DNA of 64,000 nt from Polynucleobacter alcilacus. Its GTDB lineage: Bacteria > Pseudomonadota > Gammaproteobacteria > Burkholderiales > Burkholderiaceae. Each line of letters starts with the position of its first letter. Within the stretch, counting starts at the first letter, position 1. The notes beneath the pieces are model-generated. The model ran no database searches. It saw nothing but the letters and a program-made list of their open reading frames with translations, and was not told where the DNA came from. The stretch is taken from contig NZ_JACVQD010000001.1 of NCBI RefSeq assembly GCF_018881545.1, forward strand, positions 896,039 through 960,038, read 5' to 3'. The position numbers were made by a program, and so were the translations under genes. Positions 1 to 7,307 of this stretch are shown piece by piece.

Positions 1-29
1 CATCAAACTATTTACCTATTGGCTAAATA

Positions 30-51
30 AAAACCACCCGAAGGTGGTTTT
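30..51 (-). terminator. Rho-independent terminator of the secreted-protein gene
   Basis: A 9-bp stem (AAAACCACC / GGTGGTTTT) closes a CGAA loop. On the minus strand it is followed by a T-rich run, as expected for a terminator 54 bp past the stop of the gene at 105-554. The stem is A/T-flanked on both sides, so it could also act on the plus strand. Confidence 0.75.
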
Positions 52-77
52 AGTGATTCTTGGTGGCCCCGGGGGAT
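34..77. repeat. Imperfect direct repeat, copy 1 (hairpin plus tRNA-3'-end remnant)
   Basis: The CCACC/GGTGG hairpin is followed by TTTTAGT and then by GGTGGCCCCGGGG. On the minus strand the second part reads as a decayed tRNA 3' end finishing in CCACCA. The same arrangement in the same orientation recurs at 655-698. The secreted-protein gene lies between the two copies. Confidence 0.6.
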
Positions 78-104
78 AACTAGGGCTCAAGATGTTTAAC
101 TTCA

Positions 105-554
105 TCACTTATCGAGCTTTACGGTAACACCACTGGCGCTAAGGTTAAGCTGAAGGCCTTGAGAAGTACTGACTAGGCGCATGATGACGCCATTTTCATT
201 TCTAAGGACGGTACCACCAACGCCACCGCCCAATGTGATGCTACTCTCTAATTTGGTAAAAGTGCCAGAAAACTTAGATATATCGCTTAAGTCATATACC
301 TCACCACTTGCGGATAATTTAGATGCCCCCACATTGGCACCAAGACTCATTCCACTAATCTTAAATGGGTACTGCTTCCCTTGATAGGTAAGTACACCAC
401 CACCAGTACTGCCGCCAATAATCAAAGCAAATTGGGTCTCATTAATACTTAGTGTGCCAGATGGCTTTTTAGGGGCATCTGCCGCACTAGCGCCAAAACT
501 AAAAATGACTAATCCCAAAATTAGCAAGGAAAGGATCCTACGAATACTTGTCAT
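105..554 (-). CDS. Small secreted glycine-rich protein of unknown function
   Basis: The protein is 149 residues. Residues 1-25 form a signal peptide: a basic start (TSIRR), a hydrophobic core (ILSLLILGLVIFSF) and an ASA-AD cleavage site. The ATG at 554 is chosen because GGAGAAG lies 6 nt upstream; an in-frame ATG 27 bp earlier has no such site. The mature part is rich in Gly, Ser and Thr with alternating hydrophobic residues (GGSTGGG, ITLGGGVGG), which suggests an all-beta fold in the periplasm. There is no cysteine and no catalytic motif I recognise. A loose resemblance to EipA/DUF1134-like glycine-rich envelope proteins is a guess only. It lies alone, with its own terminator at 30-51, between two tRNA-end repeats, so acquisition as a small insertion is possible. 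Confidence 0.7.
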   Translation of the reverse strand: MTSIRRILSLLILGLVIFSFGASAADAPKKPSGTLSINETQFALIIGGSTGGGVLTYQGKQYPFKISGMSLGANVGASKLSASGEVYDLSDISKFSGTFTKLESSITLGGGVGGTVLRNENGVIMRLVSTSQGLQLNLSASGVTVKLDK

Positions 555-654
555 ATAACTTCTCCGGTTGTTGTAGTCCATAAAATAATTATGGAATTAG
601 CAATATTGCTGATTAAAGCTTACACTTATTTCGAGATCAAAACAAATGAAAGAG

Positions 655-698
655 CCACCCAGAGGTGGTTTTAGTATTTTTCGGCGCCCCGGGGCGGA
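655..698. repeat. Imperfect direct repeat, copy 2 (hairpin plus tRNA-3'-end remnant)
   Basis: CCACCC-AGA-GGTGG is followed by TTTTAGT and GGCGCCCCGGGG, aligning with 34-77 in the same orientation with a handful of mismatches and a one-base offset. Here the tRNA-derived part is better preserved and runs into a perfect T-arm at 693-709. Confidence 0.6.
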
Positions 699-709
699 AT
701 CGAACCGCC
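683..709 (-). pseudogene. tRNA 3'-end remnant (T-arm and acceptor strand)
   Basis: On the minus strand GGCGG-TTCGATT-CCGCC is a perfect T-arm (5-bp stem, 7-nt loop), followed by an acceptor-like strand CCGGGGC. Upstream I find no fitting anticodon arm, D-arm or 5' acceptor strand, and the CCA end is degraded. It is therefore read as the relic of a tRNA gene or a duplicated tRNA 3' end, not a functional gene. Confidence 0.45.
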
Positions 710-857
710 GATTAAAGGACTCTAGTCTATCGGCTTCTATTGGCCGAAAGTAGTCACTGAGCGCTTATAAAACAGGGGCAACAAGTAGTTGATTGCTCCA
801 AGCTAGAGCCAAATATCTTTAGTGGCGATATTAGCTACATACCGACTACACATCAAT

Positions 858-891
858 GAAAAATGACCTAGCGCTCTCACACTAAGTCATT
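858..891 (-). terminator. Probable terminator of the tRNA-CAU gene
   Basis: On the minus strand AATGACTTAG pairs with CTAGGTCATT (one mismatch) around a 10-nt loop, and T residues follow. It starts 9 nt after the tRNA 3' end. Confidence 0.55.
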
Positions 892-899
892 GATATTGC

Positions 900-976
900 T
901 GGTGGGCCCACCAGGACTTGAACCTGGGACCAAAGGATTATGAGTCCTCTGCTCTAACCAACTGAGCTATGGGCCC
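900..976 (-). tRNA. tRNA with anticodon CAU, probably tRNA-Ile2 (lysidine type), else elongator tRNA-Met
   Basis: The 77-nt cloverleaf is complete: a 7-bp acceptor stem (GGGCCCA/TGGGCCC), a D-arm with AGCTCAGTTGGTTAGAGC, an anticodon loop CTCATAA (CAU) on a GAGGA/TCCTT stem, a T-arm CCAGG-TTCAAGT-CCTGG and an encoded CCA. CAU is read by initiator Met, elongator Met or, after TilS makes lysidine, Ile2. The acceptor has consecutive C4-G69 and C5-G68 pairs, which are TilS determinants in E. coli tRNA-Ile2, and the anticodon/T-arm sequence resembles E. coli ileX. I therefore lean to Ile2. It lacks the three G-C pairs of the initiator anticodon stem. Confidence 0.9.
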
Positions 977-1052
977 TAATCTTTCATTGTAATTGAAGGA
1001 TCTACCGTAATCATGCCCCATAAGACCCCATGCAAGTCATTCCATTGTGTTT

Positions 1053-1078
1053 AGATATACATTATTATATGTATATCT
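1053..1078 (+). promoter_or_regulatory. Perfect inverted repeat upstream of the toxin-antitoxin pair (probable autoregulatory operator)
   Basis: AGATATACAT and ATGTATATCT form a perfect 10-bp inverted repeat around a 6-nt TATTAT spacer, ending 15 bp before the antitoxin ATG. The AT-rich centre can supply the -10 region. AbrB-type antitoxins commonly repress their own promoter at such palindromes; that use here is inferred from position. Confidence 0.7.
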
Positions 1079-1092
1079 TAGGGGAGCAGATC

Positions 1093-1323
1093 ATGATCGT
1101 ATCTAAATGGGGGAATAGTTTAGCCATCCGCCTACCCACCCAGGTGGTTGACTATTTAAAACTCAAAGAAGGTGATGACATTGAGGTTCACGTTGCCGAT
1201 AAAAAACATTTTCAAATAAAGAAGAAACCTTCTCTGCAAGATAGGATTGATGGTCTGAGAAAATTTCGCGGTCGCATACCCGCTGATTTTCACTTTGATA
1301 GATCCGAATTAAATGAACGCTAA
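1093..1323 (+). CDS. AbrB/MazE-family antitoxin
   Basis: The protein is 76 residues. The N-terminal swapped-hairpin DNA-binding domain (residues 1-45) shows the family pattern KWGNSLAIRLP followed by L-KEGD-IEV. The basic, Arg-rich tail (residues 50-76) is expected to wrap and neutralise the toxin. The ATG at 1093 is chosen because GGGGAG lies 6 nt upstream and the protein then starts MIVSKWGNS as usual; the open frame extends further up without support. It overlaps the toxin start by 11 bp, so the two are translationally coupled. A perfect palindrome lies just upstream. The pair is AT-rich compared with neighbouring rpoD, which suggests horizontal transfer. Confidence 0.88.
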   Translation: MIVSKWGNSLAIRLPTQVVDYLKLKEGDDIEVHVADKKHFQIKKKPSLQDRIDGLRKFRGRIPADFHFDRSELNER

Positions 1324-1717
1324 GAAAATATTTTTTGACACTAATACATTGCTGTATTTACTTTCATCAGATTCAAAAAAAGCAGATTGGGTTAGCTCAA
1401 ATCTACAGCAATCTAATGTAATTAGCGTTCAAGTTCTCAGTGAATTTACATCCGCAAGCCTTAGAAAAATTAAAATATCTAACATTGAGCTGGATGAGTT
1501 TCTAAGCCTATTCATATCCATATTCAATATCAGGCCGCTCAATGTAGAGACATTTGAAACTGGGCTAGCTGTATCCAGAAGATATGGATACCACCATTAC
1601 GACTCAATGATTATTGCAGCCGCCCTACAGGCGGGCTGTGAGACGCTGTATTCAGAGGATATGCACCATCGACAAATGATCGATAAGAGACTACAAATCG
1701 TGAACCCTTTTATCTAA
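1313..1717 (+). CDS. PIN-domain ribonuclease toxin (VapC-like)
   Basis: The protein is 134 residues and consists of one PIN domain. The acidic metal-binding residues are all present: D9 (FFDTNTLLYL), E44 (VLSEF), D97 (HYDSMI) and D116 (SEDM). VapC proteins are Mg-dependent endoribonucleases, often cutting tRNA or rRNA; the target here cannot be read from sequence. Translation is coupled to the antitoxin through an 11-bp overlap. The gene ends 29 bp from the end of convergent rpoD. Active-site residues and length look intact, so it should be functional. Confidence 0.9.
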   Translation: MNAKKIFFDTNTLLYLLSSDSKKADWVSSNLQQSNVISVQVLSEFTSASLRKIKISNIELDEFLSLFISIFNIRPLNVETFETGLAVSRRYGYHHYDSMIIAAALQAGCETLYSEDMHHRQMIDKRLQIVNPFI

Positions 1718-1746
1718 AGAGCTCACGACCCCTAAGTAGCCTTGAA

Positions 1747-4236
1747 TCAATCCTCTTCGAGGAAGGTCTTGAGTTTGTCGCTACGGCTTGGGTGACGCAT
1801 TTTTCTGAGGGCCTTAGCTTCAATCTGACGGATACGCTCACGGGTGACGTCAAACTGTTTACCCACTTCTTCAAGAGTATGGTCTGTGCTCATTTCAACA
1901 CCAAAACGCATACGCAATACTTTTGCTTCACGTGGCGTCAATGAATCCAGCACATCTTTCACCACATCACGCATAGACTCGTGTAATGCCGCTTCAGCTG
2001 GTGCCAAGGTGTTACCGTCCTCAATGAAATCTCCTAAATGAGAATCTTCATCATCACCAATTGGCGTCTCCATAGAGATTGGCTCTTTAGCAATCTTCAT
2101 GATCTTACGAATCTTGTCTTCCGGAATCTCCATCTTCAGCGCCAAAGTTGCAGCATCTGGCTCATGACCAGTTTCTTGCAAGATCTGACGGCTAATACGG
2201 TTCATCTTATTGATCGTCTCAATCATATGAACTGGGATACGAATCGTACGCGCCTGGTCAGCAATTGAACGGGTAATCGCCTGACGAATCCACCAAGTTG
2301 CATAGGTAGAGAACTTGTAACCACGACGGTATTCAAACTTATCTACCGCCTTCATCAAACCAATATTGCCTTCTTGAATCAAATCTAAGAACTGCAGACC
2401 ACGGTTAGTGTATTTCTTGGCAATAGAGATTACCAAACGCAAGTTCGCTACGGTCATTTCACGTTTAGCTTCACGAGCGCGCTTCTCACCGGCAATCATC
2501 TGCTTGTTTACTTCTTTTAATTCTGGAAGTGGAATCACTACGCGAGTCTGGATATCAATTAACTTCTGTTGTAGTTCTTGAATCGCAGGTACGTTACGCT
2601 GTAAGAGTGCGGTATAGGGCTTGTTTTCTTTGAGTAATTTGTCAGTCCAAGTAAGATTCATAGACATCTTAGGGAAGTCTTTTAATACTTCTCCGCGGTT
2701 TACACCTACTTTGTCCACTAACAGACTAACCATGCCACGCTCAAGTTTCCATACTTGATCAACCTGGGAGCGCATGGTGTCACATAACTTTTCAACACTC
2801 TTGGCTGTTAAACGGAAACCAAGTAACTCACCACGAATTAAGTCTTGCGCCTTAATGTAAGCAGGACAGTTATAACCGTCTTTATCAAAGGCACGGCGCA
2901 TTTTGTCAGCTTGTGTGCGAACAATTGCAAACTTCTCTAATGAGATTTGCTTTAGCTCTTCAAGCTGTTTAGCATTGGCCGTTGCGGCGGCACCACCACC
3001 TTCATCTTCACCCTCTTCTTCGCTTACTTCAGCGTCTGGGTCAACTTCTGGCTCTTCTGGCCCAAGCTTAATATCTTCAGCATTAGGATCTACTAGCCCA
3101 TCTACAAACTGGTCTATCTCCATCTCACCGCTAGCAATCTTGTCAACGTTGCTTAAAATTTCTGCAATCGTTACTGGGCAAGCAGCCAAAGCCATCACCA
3201 TATCCTTAAGGCCGGCTTCGATCTTCTTCGCAATCACAATCTCGCCTTCGCGAGTTAACAAATCGACTGTACCCATCTCACGCATATACATGCGAACTGG
3301 ATCCGTTGTACGACCAAACTCTGAATCCACTGTTGATAAAGCTGCTTCAGCCTTTTCTTCAGCCTCTTCTTCAGAAGCTGCAGCTTCGGTGTTATCAGAC
3401 AGAATTAATGTTTCTGCATCTGGGGCCTGCTCATAAACGGTAATACCAATGTCGTTTAATAAGCTAATCAAAGTTTCTAATGCATCAGCATCGGATAACT
3501 CATCTGACATCACGTCATTCATTTCACCATGGGTTAAGTAACCCTTGGACATACCCATCTTGATCAAAGTCTTCAAGCGGGCGCGACGGAGCTCTTGCTG
3601 CTCTTCTGTACCTAATTGCTGTGCAGCGAATTCTTTTAAGAGTGCTTTCTCTTTAGCCTTACGCTCACGCGCTTTTTGACGATCCGTTAAAACTGGCTCA
3701 GCATTGTCTGCTGGCGTTTCTACTTTAGCTTTGCGGCCACGTTTTTTTTCTTCCTCAACAGGCTCAACTGCAGTTTCAACAGCTTTCGCTTTTTTACCTT
3801 TCAGCTCATCAGCCTTCGGTACGGCTAGCGCCTTAGCCTTTTTAGCAGGTTCAGTTTTTACGGGCTTCGCAGGCACTGCTTTAACGGAAACTTTTACTGG
3901 TTTAACTGGAGTCTTCGCTTTCAGAGCTGGCTTAGCCGCCACTTTTTTAGCAGCTGGCTTAGCCGCCACTTTTTTAGCAGCTGGCTTGACAACAACCTTC
4001 GCTTTCAGAGCTGGCTTAGCAACCGGTTTCACTGGTTTGGCAGCAACTTTTTTAGCTACCGGCTTAGCGGCTACTTTTTTAGCTGCTGGTTTAGCAGCAG
4101 GTTTTGCTTTAGGTGCTGGCTTTGCAGCAGCTCTAGCGGGAGCCTTCACTGTCTTGCTTGGCGCTTTTGCCTTGGCTGCTGGCTTAGCTGTTTTTGCGGC
4201 TGGTTTAGCTGGTTTTTTTGTCTTGGTATTAGGCAT
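1747..4236 (-). CDS. rpoD: RNA polymerase primary sigma factor (sigma-70, RpoD) with long basic N-terminal extension
   Basis: The protein is 829 residues. About 200 N-terminal residues are a Lys/Ala/Pro-rich low-complexity tract built from repeats such as KKVAAKPAA and KPALKAK. Region 1.1 follows ([14 protein letters not shown] to [10 protein letters not shown]), then region 1.2 ([13 protein letters not shown]), an acidic non-conserved insert ([11 protein letters not shown]), region 2 ([34 protein letters not shown]), region 3, and region 4 with the -35 helix-turn-helix ([20 protein letters not shown]). The start is uncertain: ATG at 4236 is preferred, while a GTG at 4254 would add MSKCQQ; neither has a clear ribosome site. 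It is the last gene of the rpsU-yqeY-dnaG-rpoD cluster, with an own -10 element at 4371-4376. Confidence 0.98.
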   Translation of the reverse strand: MPNTKTKKPAKPAAKTAKPAAKAKAPSKTVKAPARAAAKPAPKAKPAAKPAAKKVAAKPVAKKVAAKPVKPVAKPALKAKVVVKPAAKKVAAKPAAKKVAAKPALKAKTPVKPVKVSVKAVPAKPVKTEPAKKAKALAVPKADELKGKKAKAVETAVEPVEEEKKRGRKAKVETPADNAEPVLTDRQKARERKAKEKALLKEFAAQQLGTEEQQELRRARLKTLIKMGMSKGYLTHGEMNDVMSDELSDADALETLISLLNDIGITVYEQAPDAETLILSDNTEAAASEEEAEEKAEAALSTVDSEFGRTTDPVRMYMREMGTVDLLTREGEIVIAKKIEAGLKDMVMALAACPVTIAEILSNVDKIASGEMEIDQFVDGLVDPNAEDIKLGPEEPEVDPDAEVSEEEGEDEGGGAAATANAKQLEELKQISLEKFAIVRTQADKMRRAFDKDGYNCPAYIKAQDLIRGELLGFRLTAKSVEKLCDTMRSQVDQVWKLERGMVSLLVDKVGVNRGEVLKDFPKMSMNLTWTDKLLKENKPYTALLQRNVPAIQELQQKLIDIQTRVVIPLPELKEVNKQMIAGEKRAREAKREMTVANLRLVISIAKKYTNRGLQFLDLIQEGNIGLMKAVDKFEYRRGYKFSTYATWWIRQAITRSIADQARTIRIPVHMIETINKMNRISRQILQETGHEPDAATLALKMEIPEDKIRKIMKIAKEPISMETPIGDDEDSHLGDFIEDGNTLAPAEAALHESMRDVVKDVLDSLTPREAKVLRMRFGVEMSTDHTLEEVGKQFDVTRERIRQIEAKALRKMRHPSRSDKLKTFLEED
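3925..3978 (-). repeat. Exact 27-bp tandem repeat inside rpoD
   Basis: Two adjacent identical 27-bp units (3925-3951 and 3952-3978) each encode nine residues of the KKVAAKPAA type. Degenerate relatives of the unit continue on both sides (roughly 3820-4220). Confidence 0.85.
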
Positions 4237-4370
4237 TTGTTGGCACTTACTCACATTACTGTTATTGATATCGACTGATGAAGTACAGCCCCGTAGTCCG
4301 CTTACCCCAAATTACTTCAAAATAAAGCGCAAGTGGCTGAATTAAATCGGTTTTTTCCTGGGAAGAGAGG

Positions 4371-4376
4371 ATTATA
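4371..4376 (-). promoter_or_regulatory. Candidate -10 element for rpoD in the dnaG-rpoD gap
   Basis: A consensus TATAAT on the minus strand lies 135 bp before the rpoD ATG. No good -35 hexamer is seen at 16-18 bp. A short palindrome AGTCG-CAAT-CGACT ends within the -10 element and could bind a regulator. The 223-bp gap contains no gene. Confidence 0.45.
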
Positions 4377-4459
4377 GTCGATTGCGACTTTTTTAGCCCC
4401 CTATTACCTTTAAATATGAGGCAATTTCAGAGGATTACTAGTGGCGTTTAGGAAAATTC

Positions 4460-6403
4460 TTATGAGAATTTCAGTTTTTCGCCCAATTCGCGATAACGGG
4501 CACGATCCTGCTCAGTAGCAGTGCTGGATGCCATTTTTTGAGTGATTTCTGTCATTTCTTGCTTTAGATGCGCAAGTTCAAGCTTTTTAAAGGCGCCATC
4601 AAGGTCAGCAGTCGCGCCATCCAAATCCAAATCCGAGTCCATTACCCGTTTTCGGAGCATCTCATAAAGTGGGGCAAGTTCGCTACGGGCAAGTTGATCC
4701 TGGAACATAGCAAAAGCACCGGCACCGACAGTCTCAGCTTTGCCACTTTCTCCTGGAATCATCTCCACTAAATCACATTGAGCTAAGAGATCCTTCATTA
4801 AGGCCAATGCTTTTTCTGATCTTTGCTCAGCAGCTTTTAATGCCAAAGAGCGCTTATTTGCATCAAGCACTTTTCCCAAATGCGGAAACTGAATCAATAC
4901 GCGCAACATCTGCTCGGCTAAATCGGTTGGTGCTTTAGGCGGCTCTATATTTTGGGTAGCGACCCGCTTGGCAGATCCTTTAGATGCTTGCCATGGAGCG
5001 CCTTGTCGATTGCCATTATTGGAAAAAGTATTTGCATTGTTTTGTGATCTGACCTGATAGGAAGTTTGCTGTACTGGCGTAGGTACTATAGTCAAACCAC
5101 AAAATGCTTCAAGCTCGGCTGGCGTTGTATTAGTACGAATCGCTAGCTCTCTCAAAATCTGTGTACGTAAGGCAATTGGCGGCATCGATAACAACAGGGG
5201 CTTAGCAGCATGATGTGTATGTGCTCTACCCTCTGGAGTAGTTAGTTCATGCTCTTCACTCACAATTTTGAAGAAGAAGCTAGAAATCGACATTGCCTCT
5301 TTAATCACTTTTTCAAATGCAGTGGCACCGTAAGCACGGACATAACTATCAGGGTCATGCTCTGTAGGCAAGAATAAGAAACGGATTTCTTTATCGTCAG
5401 ACATCAAAGGTAGGCAAGCTTCAAGCGCACGCTGGGCAGCACGCTGACCAGCAGAGTCACCATCAAATGAAAATACGACTTTGTCGGTTTGACGCAGTAG
5501 CATACGCACGTGATTTGCAGTACAAGCTGTACCTAATGTCGCTACAGCATTAGGGAAACCCAATTGCGCTAATGCAACCACATCCATATAACCTTCACAT
5601 ACCAAAACATATTCTTGCGCACGAATCGCTTGTCTAGCTTCAAATAATCCGTACAGCGTATTGCCTTTAGAAAACAATGGCGTCTCTGGAGAATTTAAAT
5701 ACTTTGGTTCCCCTTGATCCAAGATGCGTCCACCAAAGCCAATGGTTTGGCCTTTGGGATTACGAATCGGAAACATCACGCGATCGCGAAAGCGATCGTA
5801 ACGTTTGACTGGTTGACCGCCTTCAGCTTGCTCACCCTGAATCAGTAAACCGCCCTCTAGTAAAGTCTTGGCAACTTCATCGTTAGCATAACTCCCAAAT
5901 ACTGCCTCTAAACCTTGCCAACCATCTGGTGCATAACCTAAGGCATAGCGTTTAGCGATTTCTCCGGTGAGGCCACGACCCTTCAGATACTCGACTGCGC
6001 GCGTACTGGCTTTAAGCTGCTGGCGATACCAATCCACTGCTGAGCTCATCACTTCACTCAAAGCCATCGCCTGCTGCTGTCTAGCGACATCATTTGCGGT
6101 GCGCTCCTCCCGAGGAACATCCAGACCTGCTGAGCGCGCTAGATCTTCAATTGCATCAACATAACCTAACCCCGAGTACTCCATTAAGAAGCTAATGGCA
6201 GAACCATGGGCACCACAACCAAAGCAGTGATAGAACTGCTTTGTCGGTGACACTGAGAATGAGGGTGACTTTTCGGAATGGAATGGGCACAAGCCTTGAT
6301 AGTTTGCGCCTGCTTTTTTTAACTTTACGTGCTGCCCAACCACATCAACGATGTCAACCCGATTTAGAAGATCGGCGATGAAGGATTGGGGAATAAGTGC
6401 CAT
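4460..6403 (-). CDS. dnaG: DNA primase DnaG
   Basis: The protein is 647 residues. The N-terminal CHC2 zinc ribbon has C39, H42, C60 and C63 (CPFH and CFGC). The catalytic RNA-polymerase core follows (FGGRIL), then the TOPRIM segment with VCEGYMDV and FSFDGDSAGQ. The C-terminal third is the helicase-binding region, preceded by a linker rich in Asn and Gln (about residues 445-475). DnaG makes the RNA primers for lagging-strand synthesis at the replication fork. The gene lies 47 bp after yqeY and 223 bp before rpoD, the order of the enterobacterial rpsU-dnaG-rpoD operon with yqeY inserted. Confidence 0.97.
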   Translation of the reverse strand: MALIPQSFIADLLNRVDIVDVVGQHVKLKKAGANYQGLCPFHSEKSPSFSVSPTKQFYHCFGCGAHGSAISFLMEYSGLGYVDAIEDLARSAGLDVPREERTANDVARQQQAMALSEVMSSAVDWYRQQLKASTRAVEYLKGRGLTGEIAKRYALGYAPDGWQGLEAVFGSYANDEVAKTLLEGGLLIQGEQAEGGQPVKRYDRFRDRVMFPIRNPKGQTIGFGGRILDQGEPKYLNSPETPLFSKGNTLYGLFEARQAIRAQEYVLVCEGYMDVVALAQLGFPNAVATLGTACTANHVRMLLRQTDKVVFSFDGDSAGQRAAQRALEACLPLMSDDKEIRFLFLPTEHDPDSYVRAYGATAFEKVIKEAMSISSFFFKIVSEEHELTTPEGRAHTHHAAKPLLLSMPPIALRTQILRELAIRTNTTPAELEAFCGLTIVPTPVQQTSYQVRSQNNANTFSNNGNRQGAPWQASKGSAKRVATQNIEPPKAPTDLAEQMLRVLIQFPHLGKVLDANKRSLALKAAEQRSEKALALMKDLLAQCDLVEMIPGESGKAETVGAGAFAMFQDQLARSELAPLYEMLRKRVMDSDLDLDGATADLDGAFKKLELAHLKQEMTEITQKMASSTATEQDRARYRELGEKLKFS

Positions 6404-6450
6404 CGGGCTTTCAGTATGAAACTGTTTTACGTAATTGGCTCACTTCGAGC

Positions 6451-6897
6451 TTACTTCGAGAGTGCTGCTTTTACCAAGCCTGAAACTTTGCCCATATCGG
6501 CCTTACCTGCCAATTGGCCTTTGAGAATACCAATCACTTTACCCATATCTTGAGGACCTGCAGCAGCAGTAGCGCTGACAGCTGCGGCTATTGCAGCCTC
6601 TACTTCCGCATCAGACATTTGCGCTGGTAAATAGGTTTGCAAAATCACCATCTCAGCAGCTTCAATCGCGACTAAATCATCACGTGCTGCTTTTTCAAAC
6701 TGAGAAATTGAATCTTTACGCTGCTTAATCATCTTTTCAATGGTGGCAATGACAGCGGCATCATCAAGCACGATGCGGTCATCTACTTCACGCTGCTTAA
6801 TGGCTGCCAACAAAAGACGAATAGTCCCAAGGCGTGCTACTGCTTTTGCACGCATAGCATTTTTCATATCTTCGGTGATTTGATCTTTTAGACTCAT
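6451..6897 (-). CDS. yqeY: GatB/YqeY-domain protein
   Basis: The protein is 148 residues, the full family length. It starts SLKDQITEDMKNAMRAK and ends with the helical tail MGKVSGLVKAAL related to the C-terminus of the GatB subunit of the tRNA amidotransferase. The domain is thought to contact tRNA, but the role of the stand-alone protein is unknown. AGGA precedes the start by about 8 nt. It lies between rpsU and dnaG on the same strand, a frequent position for this family, after the rpsU terminator. Its expression therefore depends on readthrough or on an unseen promoter. Confidence 0.92.
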   Translation of the reverse strand: MSLKDQITEDMKNAMRAKAVARLGTIRLLLAAIKQREVDDRIVLDDAAVIATIEKMIKQRKDSISQFEKAARDDLVAIEAAEMVILQTYLPAQMSDAEVEAAIAAAVSATAAAGPQDMGKVIGILKGQLAGKADMGKVSGLVKAALSK

Positions 6898-6944
6898 TGC
6901 TTAGTTCCTGTTGTATTAAGTATCTAACTATTTCTGGCGATTAA

Positions 6945-6979
6945 AAAGCAAAAACCCGCTGCGTTTCACCGTCAGCGGG
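6945..6979 (-). terminator. Terminator after rpsU
   Basis: On the minus strand CCCGCTG pairs with CAGCGGG around an 11-nt loop and is followed by TTTTTGCTTTTT. It separates rpsU from yqeY-dnaG-rpoD, matching the known internal terminator after rpsU in E. coli that lowers dnaG expression. Confidence 0.85.
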
Positions 6980-7017
6980 CTGCAAAGCTTCTCGGTGAAG
7001 AGAGCTTTTAAATTCTA

Positions 7018-7230
7018 TTAGTAAAGCTTCTTAGGCAACATTTGGCTGCGAATACGCTTGTAATGGCGTTTTGCAGCTGCGGCCTTCTTGCGCTTACGTT
7101 CAGCCGTTGGCTTCTCGTAAAACTCGCGGGCACGCAAGTCGGTTAGAAGACCATTTTTTTCAATGGTGCGCTTGAAACGGCGCAATGCCACTTCAAATGG
7201 TTCGTTTTCGCGGAGGCGGACTGTAGTCAT
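7018..7230 (-). CDS. rpsU: 30S ribosomal protein S21
   Basis: The protein is 70 residues, the usual length, highly basic, with the family start [20 protein letters not shown] and the tail [14 protein letters not shown]21 sits near the 3' end of 16S rRNA and helps base pairing with the message. It is the first gene of the primase/sigma cluster and has its own terminator at 6945-6979. It is divergent from tsaD; a 9-bp direct repeat (TCGAAAAAT at 7252 and 7262) lies in the shared upstream region. Confidence 0.97.
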   Translation of the reverse strand: MTTVRLRENEPFEVALRRFKRTIEKNGLLTDLRAREFYEKPTAERKRKKAAAAKRHYKRIRSQMLPKKLY

Positions 7231-7307
7231 ACTTGTTTAACTCGTATATGCTCGAAAAATATCGAAAAATTAACTGAATGGCGATTCTAGCACGACCAAA
7301 CAAAAAA

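Larger units (their letters stand above)
582..899. other. Gene-free stretch with tRNA relic and terminator
   Basis: No coding region is supported here. It holds repeat copy 2 (655-698), a relic tRNA T-arm (693-709) and the terminator of the tRNA gene (about 858-891). The part 710-857 contains short self-complementary pieces (for example GCCGAT/ATCGGC on the minus strand) but no intact tRNA: no anticodon arm with a U33-type loop can be formed. Confidence 0.5.

Noticed and set aside
683..780. A second full tRNA gene on the minus strand
   Set aside because: Only the T-arm and part of the acceptor fit; no anticodon arm with a proper loop and no 5' acceptor strand can be formed.
2903..3436. Plus-strand open frame of 177 codons inside rpoD
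   Set aside because: Ser-rich shadow of the well-supported rpoD frame.
3704..4345. Plus-strand open frame of 213 codons opposite the rpoD N-terminus
   Set aside because: It is the antisense of the Lys/Ala/Pro repeats, so its Ala/Leu/Thr-rich look ([10 protein letters not shown]) mirrors the repeat; no ribosome site or family match.
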